64,000 nucleotides of DNA from G963675935 sp963719005 (GCA_963719005.1 CAVRAR010000016.1:62001-126000), one strand, 5' to 3'; shown: positions 20,022 to 30,301, counted from the stretch's first letter. Translations and numbers: made by a program. Notes: generated from the letters alone by a model not told the origin.

Positions 20022-20801
20022 ATGATCCGTTCACTTCGTATTGTCTCAATCGCGGTAGTGTCGCTTGCGGCGCTTGCCCTGTGCGACACCGCGTGGGCTC
20101 AGCCGGGGCCCGGAGGCGGAGGCCGCGGGTTCGGCAGAATGCCTAGGCCGTCGTTGTCGATGATGTATGGAATGCTGTTGAACGCTCCGACCGTCCAAAA
20201 AGACTTGGACTTGGTCGACGACCAGAAGGCCAAGATCAAGGAAATCACTGAGAAAGCTCGGACCGCCATGGGAGAGATCTTCTCGGGCATGCGCGATCTG
20301 ACTCCCGAAGAGCGCGACGCGAAACGGGCAGAGAACATGAAGAAGATGGAGGCCCTCGGCGAAAAGACCACCAAGCAAATCGAGGGCGTTCTTCTTCCCG
20401 ATCAGCTCAAGCGCCTCAAGGGCCTTGCCCTGCAGCGTATGGCGGCTATGGGCATGGGCGCTATGGCCCTCGGCGACAAGACCATCCAAAAGGATCTCAA
20501 GCTGACGGACGACCAGATCGCCAAGATCAAGTCGATCGGCGATGACGCCAGGAAGAAGGCCGGTGAGTTGTTCAGCTCGGGGGCTGACCGAGACGAGATG
20601 CGCAAGAAAGCCGAGGAAATGCGCAAAGAAACCGACAAGAAACTGACGGACGTGCTCACCGCCGATCAGAAGACCACGCTCGAAAACATGAAGGGCAAGA
20701 AGCTCGACATTCCCCAATCGGAACTTCGTATGGGGTTCGGTGGTGGTCGTGGTGGTCGTGGCGGCGGCGGTGGTGGCGGCAACCCTCCGCCCGTCGATTG
20801 A
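20022..20801 (+). CDS. Periplasmic Spy/CpxP-like LTXXQ-repeat protein
   Basis: Start at 20022 is chosen over 20016 because GGGAG sits six bases upstream of it. After the signal peptide (IVSIAVVSLAALALCDTAWA) two related helical units occur, each with a leading LDL/LKL: VQKDLDLVDDQKAKIKEITE and IQKDLKLTDDQIAKIKSIGD. Each is followed by a Lys/Glu-rich amphipathic helix and a second L(L/T)xDQ motif (LLPDQLKRLKGLA, LTADQKTTLENM). This is the LTXXQ pattern of Spy/CpxP periplasmic chaperones, duplicated. The Gly-rich C-terminus (GGRGGRGGGGGGG) is unlike Spy. A strong terminator follows 41 bases after the stop. Confidence 0.75.
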   Translation: MIRSLRIVSIAVVSLAALALCDTAWAQPGPGGGGRGFGRMPRPSLSMMYGMLLNAPTVQKDLDLVDDQKAKIKEITEKARTAMGEIFSGMRDLTPEERDAKRAENMKKMEALGEKTTKQIEGVLLPDQLKRLKGLALQRMAAMGMGAMALGDKTIQKDLKLTDDQIAKIKSIGDDARKKAGELFSSGADRDEMRKKAEEMRKETDKKLTDVLTADQKTTLENMKGKKLDIPQSELRMGFGGGRGGRGGGGGGGNPPPVD

Positions 20802-20842
20802 TCGCTGCGCGATGTCCTCTGCGTTGGATGAACGAAAGCCGA

Positions 20843-20876
20843 ACGCCCCGCGACAACCGTCGCGGGGCGTTTTCTA
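20843..20876 (+). terminator. Rho-independent terminator of the Spy-like gene
   Basis: Perfect 12-bp stem ACGCCCCGCGAC / GTCGCGGGGCGT with an AACC loop, followed by TTTTCT. An IS5 element has inserted two to four bases after it. Confidence 0.93.
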
Positions 20877-20880
20877 TTTA

Positions 20881-21788
20881 GAGGTTCTAACAAAACCAGT
20901 ATTTCCTGATCTGTCCAATGTTGCTAAACTCTCGGGCTAACCTGGTCAACCAACAGATATGTCAGGGAGGATATTATGGCCAAGCCACTGCTGCCCGATG
21001 CGCTTTGGGAGCGAATCAAGCCTTTGCTGCCGCGCGAACGCGGCAAGCCGAAAGGAGGCCGACCGCGAGTTTCCGATCGTGCGGCGCTCACGGGGATTCT
21101 CTTCGTATTGAAAACGGGTTGTCCGTGGGAATATCTTCCGCAGGAGTTGGGCTGCGGATGCGGCATGACGTGCTGGCGACGACTCCGCGACTGGCACGTG
21201 GCTGGTGTCTGGAAGCGGATATGGAAGCTACTTTTGGACGAATTGGGATTGGCAGGCCAAATCGACTGGTCAACATCCGCGATCGACAGTTGCTCCGTGC
21301 GAGCAGTTTTTGGGGGGCAAAAACGGGCCCAAATCCCACGGATCGAGGCAAGAATGGCTCGAAGCGTCATCTGATGGTGGACGGCAGCGGCACGCCTCTG
21401 GCCATTACCCACACCGGCGCGAATTGCCACGATTCGGAGATGGCTATTCCTTTGGTTCGACGCAGTTCCACCGATCAAGCAACCTCGCGGCGCACTGCGC
21501 AAGCGTCCCGATGAACTGCTCGCGGATCGAGCCTATGATGCGGAAGCCAAGATTCGTAAACCCCTGCGCAAGCGGAGAATCAAGCCGCTGGTTGCTCACC
21601 GCAACACCGAGCACGGCAGCGGCCTGGGCAAATTCCGCTACGTCGTTGAAGCCTGCTTCGATTGGCTCTTCAACTGGCGTCGTCTGCGGGTGCGTTACGA
21701 GAAACGACCGGACATTCACGATGCGTTCCTAATCATCGGTTGTGCCATGATCTGCTGGAACCGCGTACTGGAGTTTTGTTAGAACCTC
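20881..21788 (+). mobile_element. IS5-family (IS427-like) insertion sequence with TTA target duplication
   Basis: The 908-bp element begins GAGGTTCTAACAAAACCAGTA and ends with the complementary TACTGGAGTTTTGTTAGAACCTC, imperfect inverted repeats of about 22 bp. The trinucleotide TTA flanks both sides (20878-20880 and 21789-21791), as expected for this group's 2-4 bp duplications. It sits between a terminator and the stop codon of the glycosidase-like gene, five to eight bases from each, and disrupts neither. Confidence 0.93.
20976..21782 (+). pseudogene. IS5-family transposase, two frame changes
   Basis: Starts MAKPLLPDALWERIKPLLP after AGGGAGG. The N-terminal DUF4096-like region includes GCPWEYLPQELGCGCGMTCW; catalytic Asp is in STSAIDSCSVRA. 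The frame then changes at a G6 run (21312-21317): a -1 shift gives AKTGPNPTDRGKNGSKRHL, which is the normal family continuation and may be programmed frameshifting as in other IS427-group elements. A second break near 21455 (one extra T in TTGGTTCGAC) is not expected; beyond it the second Asp (LLADRAYD) and Glu (FRYVVEACFDWL) of the DDE triad are intact. Either a dead copy or a sequence error at the second site. Confidence 0.88.
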
Positions 21789-21795
21789 TTAATCG

Positions 21796-24468
21796 CTATT
21801 CCTGGACGCCCGCTTTCCCCGCGTCTTCCGCCGCGATCGGAATTTCGACCTGCTGGCTCTTCTTCGGATCGAGCGTCATCGTCGCGTTCGGGGTCGCGGT
21901 GGCCCAGGGGCTGAGGTGAACGACGATCTTCTCGCAGGTGGGATCGCTCAATGGCTCGACCTTAAGTGTGGCTTTCGAGCCATCGTCGCTAACGCGAAGC
22001 GAACACGTCAACGGACCGAAGGGCGTGACGATCTTGTCGAGCCGCGTAACCATGCCGGGCTTGGTCCACTGCTTCGGCAGACCTTCGAAAAGGTGCATTT
22101 CCTTGCCGCGGTCCAGGGCGAGCAGGTGGACCGTCAGGCGGATGAACTCCGCGCTGGCCCAATTGTGCGGGAAATCGCCGTTTTCGCGGATCGGCTCGTT
22201 CTTTAGCCCCTGCTCTTCGATCCAGGCGTACAGCGGCGAGGCATGGTTGGCATAGGCGTAGAGCACCTCGGCAGCCTTCTGCCCATCGCCCTGCCAGAGC
22301 CAAGCTGTGGCCGTAGAAGGAGGCGAAATAGTTCCAGATTCCGCCGGTGAGCCAGCCGGTCGTGGTGACCATGCCCTCCTTCTCGTAGGTCTTCAGCATT
22401 TCGAGGTTGCCTTTCACCAGCGGATCGGTCTTGTCGAACAGTTGGCCGGGATAGACGGCGTGGCAGAACGCCCATTGCGCCTTGCAGGGGAGATACCATT
22501 GGGCGTCCTCGCCGTTGAGGAGGATTCGGTCTTCGATCGCCATCAAGGATGGGCAGATAGCGGTTGCCGTGGATGTCGTAATGCCGATCGCGGCGTTCGC
22601 ACTTGCGGAAGGTGGCGTAGAAATCGTCGTATTCCTTCTGCCACTCGGTCGGCCTGCGCGTCTTTGCCGAGCCAGCGGGCGGCGTCGATGGCGGCCTTCA
22701 GGCCCGTCAGGTTCCAATACACGTTCGAGTATTCGTACTGATGGTCGCCGCCGATGCCGCCGTCGACGCCGCCGGGCGGCATCAGGCCGTCGTTCAGCGG
22801 CGAGGCGTCCTGGTAGCTTTCCTTGCGGAGGCGCTTGATGAAGGCGACCGTCTTTTCCAGCTTCGGCCAGATCGACTCGCAGCCATTTCTTATCCTGCGT
22901 CAGCCGGGCGTGCCGCGTCCAAGTCCAAAGCACGATTCCGTTTTCTTTGAAGAACCGCGGCAGGATCTCGAAGCGGCCGTCCGGCTGCTGAAACGTCAAT
23001 TCGTAGGCGATGCCCGCCCGGGCTTGATCGCCGGCGCCGAGAATCGTCGCCGCTTCGAGAATAAACGCCCCGTCGACGATCCACAACCGCGATAGCACGG
23101 TCGCGCCCGACCTGGAACGCCGGCAGGCCGTTCTTGATCTCGCGGGCCTGCCAGATGTTGCGGATGGAGCTGTCGAACAGCGCCTGGATGTTCTTGTCGG
23201 GCACGATGAGGTGGTCGTACGGGAGATTGGCCGTCTGCCAGAACTTCACTGTCGCCCGCCGCGCCTTTTCCGCGTCGTGAAGCGTCATGGGCGTGGCATC
23301 GACGCGCCCGCCGCCGCAGTACACCACCGCGAACGAGACCGTCTTGCCGGGCTCGATCCAGATCGGGCTTAGCGGTCATTACCGCCTCTTCGCCCCGGTC
23401 GGTCTTGCGCTTTGCGAGCGACGCGACTTTCTCGGTGCAGAGAACCCTCTCGTGCAAGTCGACCGAATCTGGTCGTCGTCGTCAAGCGTTTCGAGCGGCA
23501 AGGCCGCTTGCGACGATCACTCTTCGGCGAAATCGTCTTCGCGGAACCGGTGTTGTTCGTCACGTGGACGAGGATGAAGTCCTTGCGCGACTGGAAATCG
23601 GGCTGGCCCGGCATAATTCACCGAAGCGCCTTGCGCGTCGAGACTGCCGGAAAGCACCGCGGTGCTATCGGGTATCTTCGAAGGCTTCGAATACCCAAAA
23701 GCCGTTGAGAATCGTGTTCTTGTCCTTGGCGTCTTTGGCCGCCTTGACGCTTAGGTCGATGAGGCCGTCGCGGTTGACGTCCTTGGCGTCGAACCAGAAG
23801 AGGCCGGCGACGTTCTTTCCCAGATCGGCCACGGTGTCGACGGTTCGCGGGCTCGCCCCTTCGACGGTGATGTCCAGCACTCGCTGGCCGATCTGATCGT
23901 GCCATCCTTCGCACAAGGCGACGGCCACCGCCGCCGAAGCGCCCGGCTTCGTCTTGATCTGGTAGTAGATAGGCGAGGGGTTTCCGCCGGCGATCGTTGC
24001 GAGTTGCTTTGTGACGTCCGCCGATAGTTCGGCCCAGTTGCGCACCAGTCCGTTTCGTTCCCAGGGCATACCGGTGCGAACGGCCGCGATCTTGAAGGGC
24101 GGCTTCTCGGGCAGTTGCTTCTCCGCGGCGAAAGCCTCTTGCACAATGGTGAAGTTGCCGGCCTCGAATCTGGTCTGCACGATCGGAAGCCGCGGCCCGA
24201 TCATCTTCTGGCCTACGATCTTCTCGCCATCATCGACGACCACGCGGACCGACGTGGCGAAATCGGCATTCACGCGACCGTAGTGATACAGCAGGACGCC
24301 CTCCTCCGTGACCAGCGTCTTGTACGTATCGTCCGGCGGGCAGATGGCGGTGCGCCACTGATGCGGCCGATAGGCGAAATCCACCACCATGTCTTCCGCA
24401 AACGTCGTAGAGACGCTATCGACCAGTACGAGCAGCAAGAAAAATGTCTTCAACGGAGAATGCGGCAT
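21796..24468 (-). CDS. Secreted six-hairpin glycosidase-like protein, several frameshifts
   Basis: Start at 24468 is the ATG before the signal peptide (LKTFFLLLVLVDSVSTTFAE). The first ~265 residues are in one frame and end in a malectin-like sandwich segment (RVLDITVEGASPRTVDTVAD, then ILNGFWVFEAFED). The later parts are spread over at least four frame changes: SSIRNIWQAREIKNGLPAFQ, LWIVDGAFILEAATILGAGD, GDFPHNWASAEFIRLTVHLL and a final beta domain ending at the stop next to the IS5 element. The alpha-helical middle resembles (alpha/alpha)6 six-hairpin glycosidases that cleave polysaccharides outside the cytoplasm. Overall length is an exact multiple of three (891 codons), so the shifts compensate, which argues for scattered sequence errors. 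Substrate cannot be predicted. Confidence 0.65.
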
Positions 24469-24610
24469 AGCCAAAGCCTTTTTCCAAAATGGCGGGTGTC
24501 TGGCGGGAAGGAGTTGCACAAACCTATTATAACCCTAGCTTGGCACTTTTTGCACTAGGCAGGTCGGGATCGTGCGGTTGGGGGATGTCGAAGGAGGAGA
24601 CTCAATAACG

Positions 24611-24693
24611 TGTAACCATAGCCGGGAACCAACGGCTCCCGCAGGGCAGCGGCAAATTCACGGACCTTCCGCGGGCCGTTGACCCCCGGCTAT
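24611..24693. repeat. REP-like inverted repeat, GCCGTTG family
   Basis: CATAGCCGGGAACCAACGGC at 24610 faces GGGCCGTTGACCCCCGGCTA at 24673, with about 35 bases between. One half also occurs at 31679-31703 (GGGCCGTTGGCCACCGGCTA), in both places just beyond the 3' end of rhaT-like sequence. Confidence 0.75.
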
Positions 24694-24835
24694 TCCGGAA
24701 GTTCGCTTTCTGGCGATCGTCAGTCATGAGGCTGCTTTTGCGCTCGCCATAATCGTCATGGCCGCGATCAGCAGCACGACCGCGAGATAGATCTGGCGTC
24801 GCGGCACACCCTCGTCGCCGCGCCCGCCGCCCGCG
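24666..24835 (-). pseudogene. Duplicated 3' end of the RhaT-like permease gene
   Basis: These ~170 bases match 31676-31845 with only scattered differences, including the last ~35 codons of the permease gene (here reading as a broken version of LAVVLLIAAMTIMASAKAAS), its stop region and about 50 bases of 3' flank. Upstream of 24835 the similarity ends abruptly. The rest of the gene is absent, so this is a partial duplicate or the scar of a recombination event. Confidence 0.85.
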
Positions 24836-25066
24836 GACGATTGGGGCCACGACCGCGACGGCGATTCGCACGATCAAACGCCGTCTGCCGTCGAGCCGCG
24901 GGAACGGGTCTATGTGGACATCGACACGTTCGAGGCCACTTTCTAATCTCCACCGACGCCCGTCGGCCGTGGGCGGTGCGCGCGTGCCGCGCGAGAAACC
25001 GCCGGTCGAGCCAGTTTTTCGTGGCATCAACGGCCGGCAATGCCGCCCATGAACCCCAGAAACGGG

Positions 25067-25124
25067 CAAGGTGGCCATGAGGGGGAGTGCGGCCATGGCC
25101 GCACTCCCCCTCATGGCCACCTTG
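25067..25124. repeat. Perfect 58-bp palindrome
   Basis: The 29-base left arm beginning CAAGGTGGCCATGAGGGGGA is exactly complementary to the right arm, with no loop; the axis is between 25095 and 25096 (GGCCA/TGGCC). Its right end overlaps the start of a 58-bp direct repeat by three bases. It lies in a stretch without genes. Confidence 0.95.
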
Positions 25125-25179
25125 ATTTACCACTCCCTACTGGCTAGACTCAGTCCTGTGAGACAAATCAAATTTCCTA
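25122..25179. repeat. 58-bp direct repeat, copy A
   Basis: Begins TTGATTTACCACTCCCTACT and ends AAATCAAATTTCCTA. It is identical to 27410-27467. This copy lies about 150 bases upstream of the propeller gene, copy B 31 bases upstream of the TIR-STAND gene. The sequence is AT-richer than its surroundings. Confidence 0.95.
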
Positions 25180-25330
25180 GCAGTAGGCTCGTCGCCGCTG
25201 GAAACGGGCCGCTCGCCGCGCCGCGACTGCCTCGTAAGTGATGGCGACTCTTCCACGGTTTGGCAAGGATGTGGTTGTTGAAGGATGTGGGTGGATGCCG
25301 TAGAATCTGAGGTTAGCGAAGGAGGAACCC

Positions 25331-26520
25331 ATGCTCCAGGAAAATACACTGGCGAATCGTCGACGACTCCTTGTTGCTGTCGGAATTTTGCTTGTCCTCG
25401 GGATCGGGCGACTTTCCGCCGCTGCGCAAAGCCCGCGCGGCAAAAGCTCGGAGAGTTCATGGATCACGTTCCTATCAGGACGCACGGGAGGGAATGTCCT
25501 CTACAAGATGCGCCGGACGGCAGCCACCTAACCTCAGTTTTCGGCGGGGAGATTCGTGACGTGGCGGTCGTAGTCGAAGGGGTGACGCTCTACCGCGAAC
25601 CGCATTGGACCCGCCAGAGCCCAAACGGGCGTTACTTCGCCAGTTGGGCGTATGATACCGGCGAGCCGTATTCCAAGTACCAGGGACTCACGCGATTTAT
25701 GATCTACGTTGGCAGCCTGGGCCGGTCCTGGTGCCGGGTGTTGGATCCGGACGGAGACGAAGAGTTTGCCTGGTCGCCAGATAGCACGAGAATCGCACTT
25801 TCGATCAGCGCTGGAAAGAGAGTTTTCAGACCATCCGGCCAAGGCTACTATCAAAGTGCATTGCCGCGGAGTACCGAGATCTACGTCGTGGGGATAGACG
25901 GCAGCCGCGGAGCCTACGTGTTAGAGCAACCTGGTAATTGGAGAGTCTGTGACTGGTCGCCTGATGGAAAGAAGCTCTTACTTCTGCAAAAGAGATCTAC
26001 CGAGAAGGATCAGGATCTGTCGGACCTCGTGGAGTTCGATCTGGAAGCCGCCGTATCGGCAGGGGCGAAGTCCGGCCTCGGGGGCCGAGTCCGTGGAAAC
26101 AGGTGGGCGGCGGGCGGCGCAGTTCGCTATCTCAGGCCGCTGCTCCGCGGTGTAAGTGAGCGGGATCCCGAGGGTGCCCGCTACTCGCCTAGCGGAAAGT
26201 ATCTTGCAGTTGAATATAGCGATCATGCAAAGCTGTTTCTGCCAACCAAACATCGTGGCGCACGGCAGTTCCTCGGAAAGCTGGCCGTCTTCGAGATCGC
26301 CACCGGCGGGATCAAGACAATCGCTGACTACCCGGACGGCTTGCGCGGGCCGATTTGCTGGTCTCCAGATAGCAAGGAGATTCTCTTCTCTCGCTATCGT
26401 TCAGGGGGCGACGACCGGGAGGACGCAAAATCACGCGATCGGCTCGCGATCTGGGCAATCGGTACAAATGGCAACGATGCACGATTGCTTACCGACGGTT
26501 GGAGCCCCGATTGGAGGTGA
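25331..26520 (+). CDS. Secreted TolB/WD40-like beta-propeller protein, one frameshift
   Basis: Starts MLQENTLANRRRLLVAVGIL after GGAGGAAC, with a signal peptide to about residue 33. SSWITFLSGRTGGNVLYKM then breaks near 25510: ATGCGCCGGACGGC needs one more base (ATGGCGCCGGACGGC) to read APDGSHLTSV. The rest contains PD40/TolB-type blades with the recurring WSPDS/SPDGK motif (FAWSPDSTRIALSISA, CDWSPDGKKLLLL, YSPSGKYLAVEYSD, CWSPDSKEILFSRY) ending in GWSPDWR. Such propellers mediate protein-protein contacts in the periplasm. Length with the missing base restored is about 396 residues. Bounded by the two 58-bp direct repeats together with the next gene. Confidence 0.75.
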
Positions 26521-26664
26521 GCGCAAGAGGTTACGGACAACCGATCTTGCCTGTCTTGCTTGCGTAGCGTGAACAATGTGGTCCGCCGTTCCGCCAGCGA
26601 AGTCGGGACTGTGGCACGCGATGGCGATTCTTCGTACAGTCTGTCGCCATAGTGTTGTCAAGAA

Positions 26665-27126
26665 ATGAAATGGCAAAAGTTAACAATTCTGGACTTCCTC
26701 TTGCTGGCGGTTGGCTACGGTATCTCAGGCTATATCATTGGGTTAAGGGGTGCCGAAGGGTCGAAAACAGATGTATTCTTCTCCGTCATCATTTCGGGAA
26801 GCAGTTGTGCGTGTCCTTTCATTTTCGCAGTACAATACTGCTTTCGTCACCGCAGGACGTGGCTGAGCGAGGGTGAATTGTTGTGGGTTTGTTCGTTTGC
26901 GTTCTTGATGCTCACGCGCATCGTGCCAGACATGGGGTGGTTTTTCCTGCTCGTAGCCATTCTCTGGATCTGTTCATTTATGGCATTGGTGTGCATCGGT
27001 CTTCGGTTGGGTGGTATATGGGGGTGGGCAACTTGCCGTTGGACAGACTTGTTCGGCTCCTTGGTATGCCTATCTGCCGGAGTTTGGATGTGGTACGAAA
27101 TTGCGGCTCATCCTCTGCAAATATGA
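26665..27126 (+). CDS. Small membrane protein, unknown function
   Basis: A 153-residue protein with four predicted membrane helices: LTILDFLLLAVGYGISGYII, VFFSVIISGSSCACPFIFAV, LLWVCSFAFLMLTRIV with FFLLVAILWICSFMALVCIG, and LFGSLVCLSAGVWMWY. The opening KWQKLTILDFLLL resembles short planctomycete membrane hypotheticals. No catalytic motif is seen. No clear ribosome-binding site other than the weak AAGAAATG context; an internal start is possible. It lies with the propeller gene between the 58-bp direct repeats. Confidence 0.55.
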   Translation: MKWQKLTILDFLLLAVGYGISGYIIGLRGAEGSKTDVFFSVIISGSSCACPFIFAVQYCFRHRRTWLSEGELLWVCSFAFLMLTRIVPDMGWFFLLVAILWICSFMALVCIGLRLGGIWGWATCRWTDLFGSLVCLSAGVWMWYEIAAHPLQI

Positions 27127-27498
27127 GAATGGATATTCCGGTGTCCTGGGCCAGCGGAGCTTGACAACCGAGGGGACGGAGGAGGGGATGCCGCAACGCC
27201 AACTGACCCGACAGGGCTCAAAATGAAGCCATCGTCAAACCGCAACACTGACAAGGGTTCTGACGAAAAGAGGCAAGGTGCTTTGCCACCTTCCAAGGGT
27301 GGGCATAAAGACTGAAATGCGAAGCAAAGAATGCGAAACACGACCGACGGCGCAGACAGCGAGACAGGACTCGATGAACTGTCTGCACGCCGACTCACGC
27401 TGCTCGCCGTTGATTTACCACTCCCTACTGGCTAGACTCAGTCCTGTGAGACAAATCAAATTTCCTATCAGTTTTCCTATCAGTCAGAGGCGACAACC
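27127..27498. other. Intergenic region containing direct repeat B
   Basis: About 370 bases of low-GC relative to the window. A possible 34-codon frame (MRNTTDGADSETGLDELSAR from 27330) runs into the direct repeat and stops there; I do not call it. The TIR-STAND promoter should be here. Tandem CCTATCAG(T) occurs at 27463-27482. Confidence 0.4.
27410..27467. repeat. 58-bp direct repeat, copy B
   Basis: Identical to 25122-25179. The last bases lead into two CCTATCAG units and the TIR-STAND start codon at 27499, so this copy may carry or have captured the promoter of that gene. Confidence 0.95.
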
Positions 27499-30301
27499 AT
27501 GCCGTACGACCTGTTTGTTAGCTACTCGCGAAAAGACAATCAACATGGGCGCGTGTCCGAGTTGATCGCACAGATCGAGAGTGACTACCGACAGTTCGCG
27601 GGCGAGGATTTGCGGTGCTTCTTCGATCTCAGCGAGATCAACGCCATGGACGACTGGCGCAACCGCATCCTGGCCGGCCTGCGCGAGTCGAACATCCTCC
27701 TGTTGGTTCTCTCGCCCGCTTACTTGGCGAGTCCCTATTGCGAATGGGAAATCGTCGAGTTCCTGAAGTATGAGAACTCGCGAGCCGTGCAGGGACAGGG
27801 TGTTGCCCAGGTCTATTTTGTCGAGATTCCCGGCTTGGATGCGCCGGGGTTCGAGCAGCAGGCCACGGCTTGGGTGACGGGAGTCCGGCAGCGCAACCAC
27901 GTCGATCTCCGTCCGTGGTACGATGAGGGGACCGATGCGCTAAAACGTGCCGATGTTCGTAAGCGGCTCGACGACCTCGAATGCTCGCTGAGCGAGCGGC
28001 TTTCGAGCCTGCGGCGGATTGTCAATGCCCCGGGCAACCTTCCCGCCCACAATCGCCGCTTCGTCGGTCGGGAAGTGGAAATGGAGCGTTTGCACAAAGC
28101 CGCGGGACTTGGCCAGTTTGGTGTTCTCACGGCGGTGCATGGCGTGGGAGGCCTGGGCAAAACGGCGCTGGCCATCCAATACGCCTACGCTTATGGTGAT
28201 TTCTACCCCGGCGGCCGCTGGATGATCGGCTGTGCTGGCCGACCCAGCCTAGCCTCTGCCGTGCGGAGCCTCGACGGCGAACTGGGCATCCAGTTCTCCG
28301 ACGAGGAGAAACTCGACGAGACCCGCGCCGCAAAGCGCGTGTTGGCCGTGCTCCAGGATCTGGCTGAGCGCAATGCTGCCGTGCGGGCAGGCGAAAGAAA
28401 TCCTCCCGCGCCGCGGACCTTGCTGATCTTCGATAATGTGGACGACGCCGCACTGCTCCAGCCGCCTCACACCGATTTACTTTCCGGGCGGAAGTGGCTG
28501 CACGTGCTGGCGACCACGCGACTTGATCCGGACAAGATCGGCGCCGGTTCTGAGCGACACTGTCACCTACCCGTTGACGAACTGCCCGAGGAGGACGCTC
28601 TACGTCTGATCGAGAGCTACCAACCGGAGGGCCGGTTCGCCGATGAGGCCGAACGTAAGGCCGCCCGCGAGATTGTTCGCTTGCTTCAGGGGTTCACCTT
28701 GGCGGTTGAGGTGGTGGCGGTTCATCTGGGCGAGCGCAGGGGACGGTTAACGTGTGCCGACCTGCTCAAACGGCTACGCCGGGAAGGAATCGATGTGGTG
28801 GCCCGGCAGACCACGGGCGCGGTGAGCCACATGGAGAAACTGATGTCAGCCACTCTGGCCCCAACGCTCGAAATGCTCACCGCCGCCGAACTCCTGGCGG
28901 TCACGGCGGCGTCCCATTTCCCGCCCGATAGCGTGCCGTTGCCCTGGCTCCGCACGGTTGTGGCCGAAACCTATCCGGAACTGGACATCGACGCCGAACC
29001 TGGATATGACGACCCCTGGCTGACGGTCGTGAATCACCTCGTCGGCCTACGTCTGCTCCAGGTCGTCGAATGGGCGGACGACGGCCGCATGCCGCGAATT
29101 TGTCGGATCCATCGGCTGCTCCAAGCCGTTGTGAAGCAGCATGAGGCTAGCGACGAACCGTCCATTGAGACCCGTGTGCTCAACGTCGTGACGGCACGAG
29201 CGCAATTCCTCGAAGGGGGGTGGCTTGGCTGGGATTGCCGCTGGGAAATTCCCCCCTTAGTCGCTTTTGCTACGCACGCATTGGATGGCGGCAACATGGA
29301 TGCAGCCTGGCTTGCCAGCCGCGCGGCATTGTGCCTCTACAAACTAGGGGACTACGCGGGCGCGGAGCCGCTGAATCGGCGGGCGTTGGAGAGCTACGAG
29401 CGGGTGTCGGGACCGGAGCATCCAAACACGCTCTCGAGTGTGAACAACCTGGCCGAATTGCTGAGGAGCAAGGGGGACTACGCGGGCGCGGAACTGCTGA
29501 TTCGGCGGGCGTTGGAGGGCTGCGAGCGGGTGTTGGGGCCGAGCCATCCGGACACGCTCACAAGCATGAACAACCTGGCCGGATTGCTGGAGAGCAAAGG
29601 GGACTACGCGGGCGCGGAGCCGCTGTGTCGGCGGGTGTTGGAGGCCCGCGAGCGTGTGTTGGGACCGGAGCATCCGAACACACTCACGAGCGTGAACAAC
29701 TTGGCCCTCTTGCTGGAGCGCAAAGGAGACTACGCAGGCGCGGAGGTGCTGTATCGGCGGGCGTTGGAGGTCCGTGAGCGGGTGTTGGGGCTGGAGCATC
29801 CGGAACGCGCTCACGAGCGTGAACAACCTGGCCGGATTGCTGGAGAGCAAAGGGGACTACGCGGGCGCGGAGCCGCTGTCTCGGCGGGCGTTGGAGGCCC
29901 GCGAGCGGGTTTTGGGACCGGAGCATCCCGACACGCTCACGAGCGTACACAACCGGGCCGCATTACTGGGGACCAAAGGGGACTACAACGGTGCGGAGCC
30001 GTTATATCGGCGGGCGTTGGAGGCCCGCGAGCGTGTGTTGGGACCGGAGCATCCGGACACACTCGCGAGCGTGAACAACCTGGCCGGATTACTGGAGAGC
30101 AAAGGGGACTACGCGGGTGCGGAGCCGCTGTATCGGCGGGCATTCACCGGGTTTGTCGTCATCAGCCGCCATATCGGTCGGCCACACCCGCACCTGCAAC
30201 CCAGCCTCAACAATTTCGCTCGCCTGCTGACTGCAATGGGGCACAGCCGCGATCAGATCCAGGGCTGGCTGCACCAGATAGCGCCGGACTTCTTCGAGTA
30301 G
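27499..30301 (+). CDS. TIR domain - STAND/NB-ARC NTPase - TPR protein, one frameshift
   Basis: About 933 residues after correction. Residues 1-130 form a TIR domain (DLFVSYSRKD; LLLVLSPAYLASPYCEWEIV, with the Glu expected for NADase-type TIRs). An NB-ARC/STAND NTPase follows: Walker A GVGGLGKTALA at about 214, Walker B TLLIFDNVDD at about 307, and a winged-helix/ARC region. From about 614 on, seven kinesin-light-chain-type TPR units of 42 residues (GDYAGAEPLYRRALEARERV). The frame breaks at about 29811, where one extra G (CATCCGGAACGC) interrupts the 126-bp period; the true C-terminus LNNFARLLTAMGHSR ends at 30301. This architecture is that of bacterial NLR-like proteins: TPR sensor, NTPase switch, TIR effector, several of which act in antiphage defence. 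The trigger is unknown. Confidence 0.88.
29347..30145 (+). repeat. 126-bp tandem repeat encoding TPR units
   Basis: GGGGACTACGCGGG-type unit starts fall at 29347, 29473, 29599, 29725, 29852, 29978 and 30104. All steps are 126 bp except 29725 to 29852, which is 127; the odd base is the insertion that breaks the frame. Adjacent units are highly similar, which makes the array prone to copy-number change. Confidence 0.95.

Noticed and set aside
24602..25120. 172-codon minus-strand frame in the gene-free stretch
   Set aside because: It runs through the duplicated permease 3' end in the wrong frame and through REP sequence; no coherent protein.
27330..27434. 34-codon frame ending in the 58-bp direct repeat
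   Set aside because: Too short and without a ribosome-binding site; the coherent acidic peptide may be chance or a gene remnant.
29347..30145. Candidate CRISPR-like array because of regular repeats
   Set aside because: The period is 126 bp, repeats are contiguous without unique spacers, and they encode TPR units in frame.
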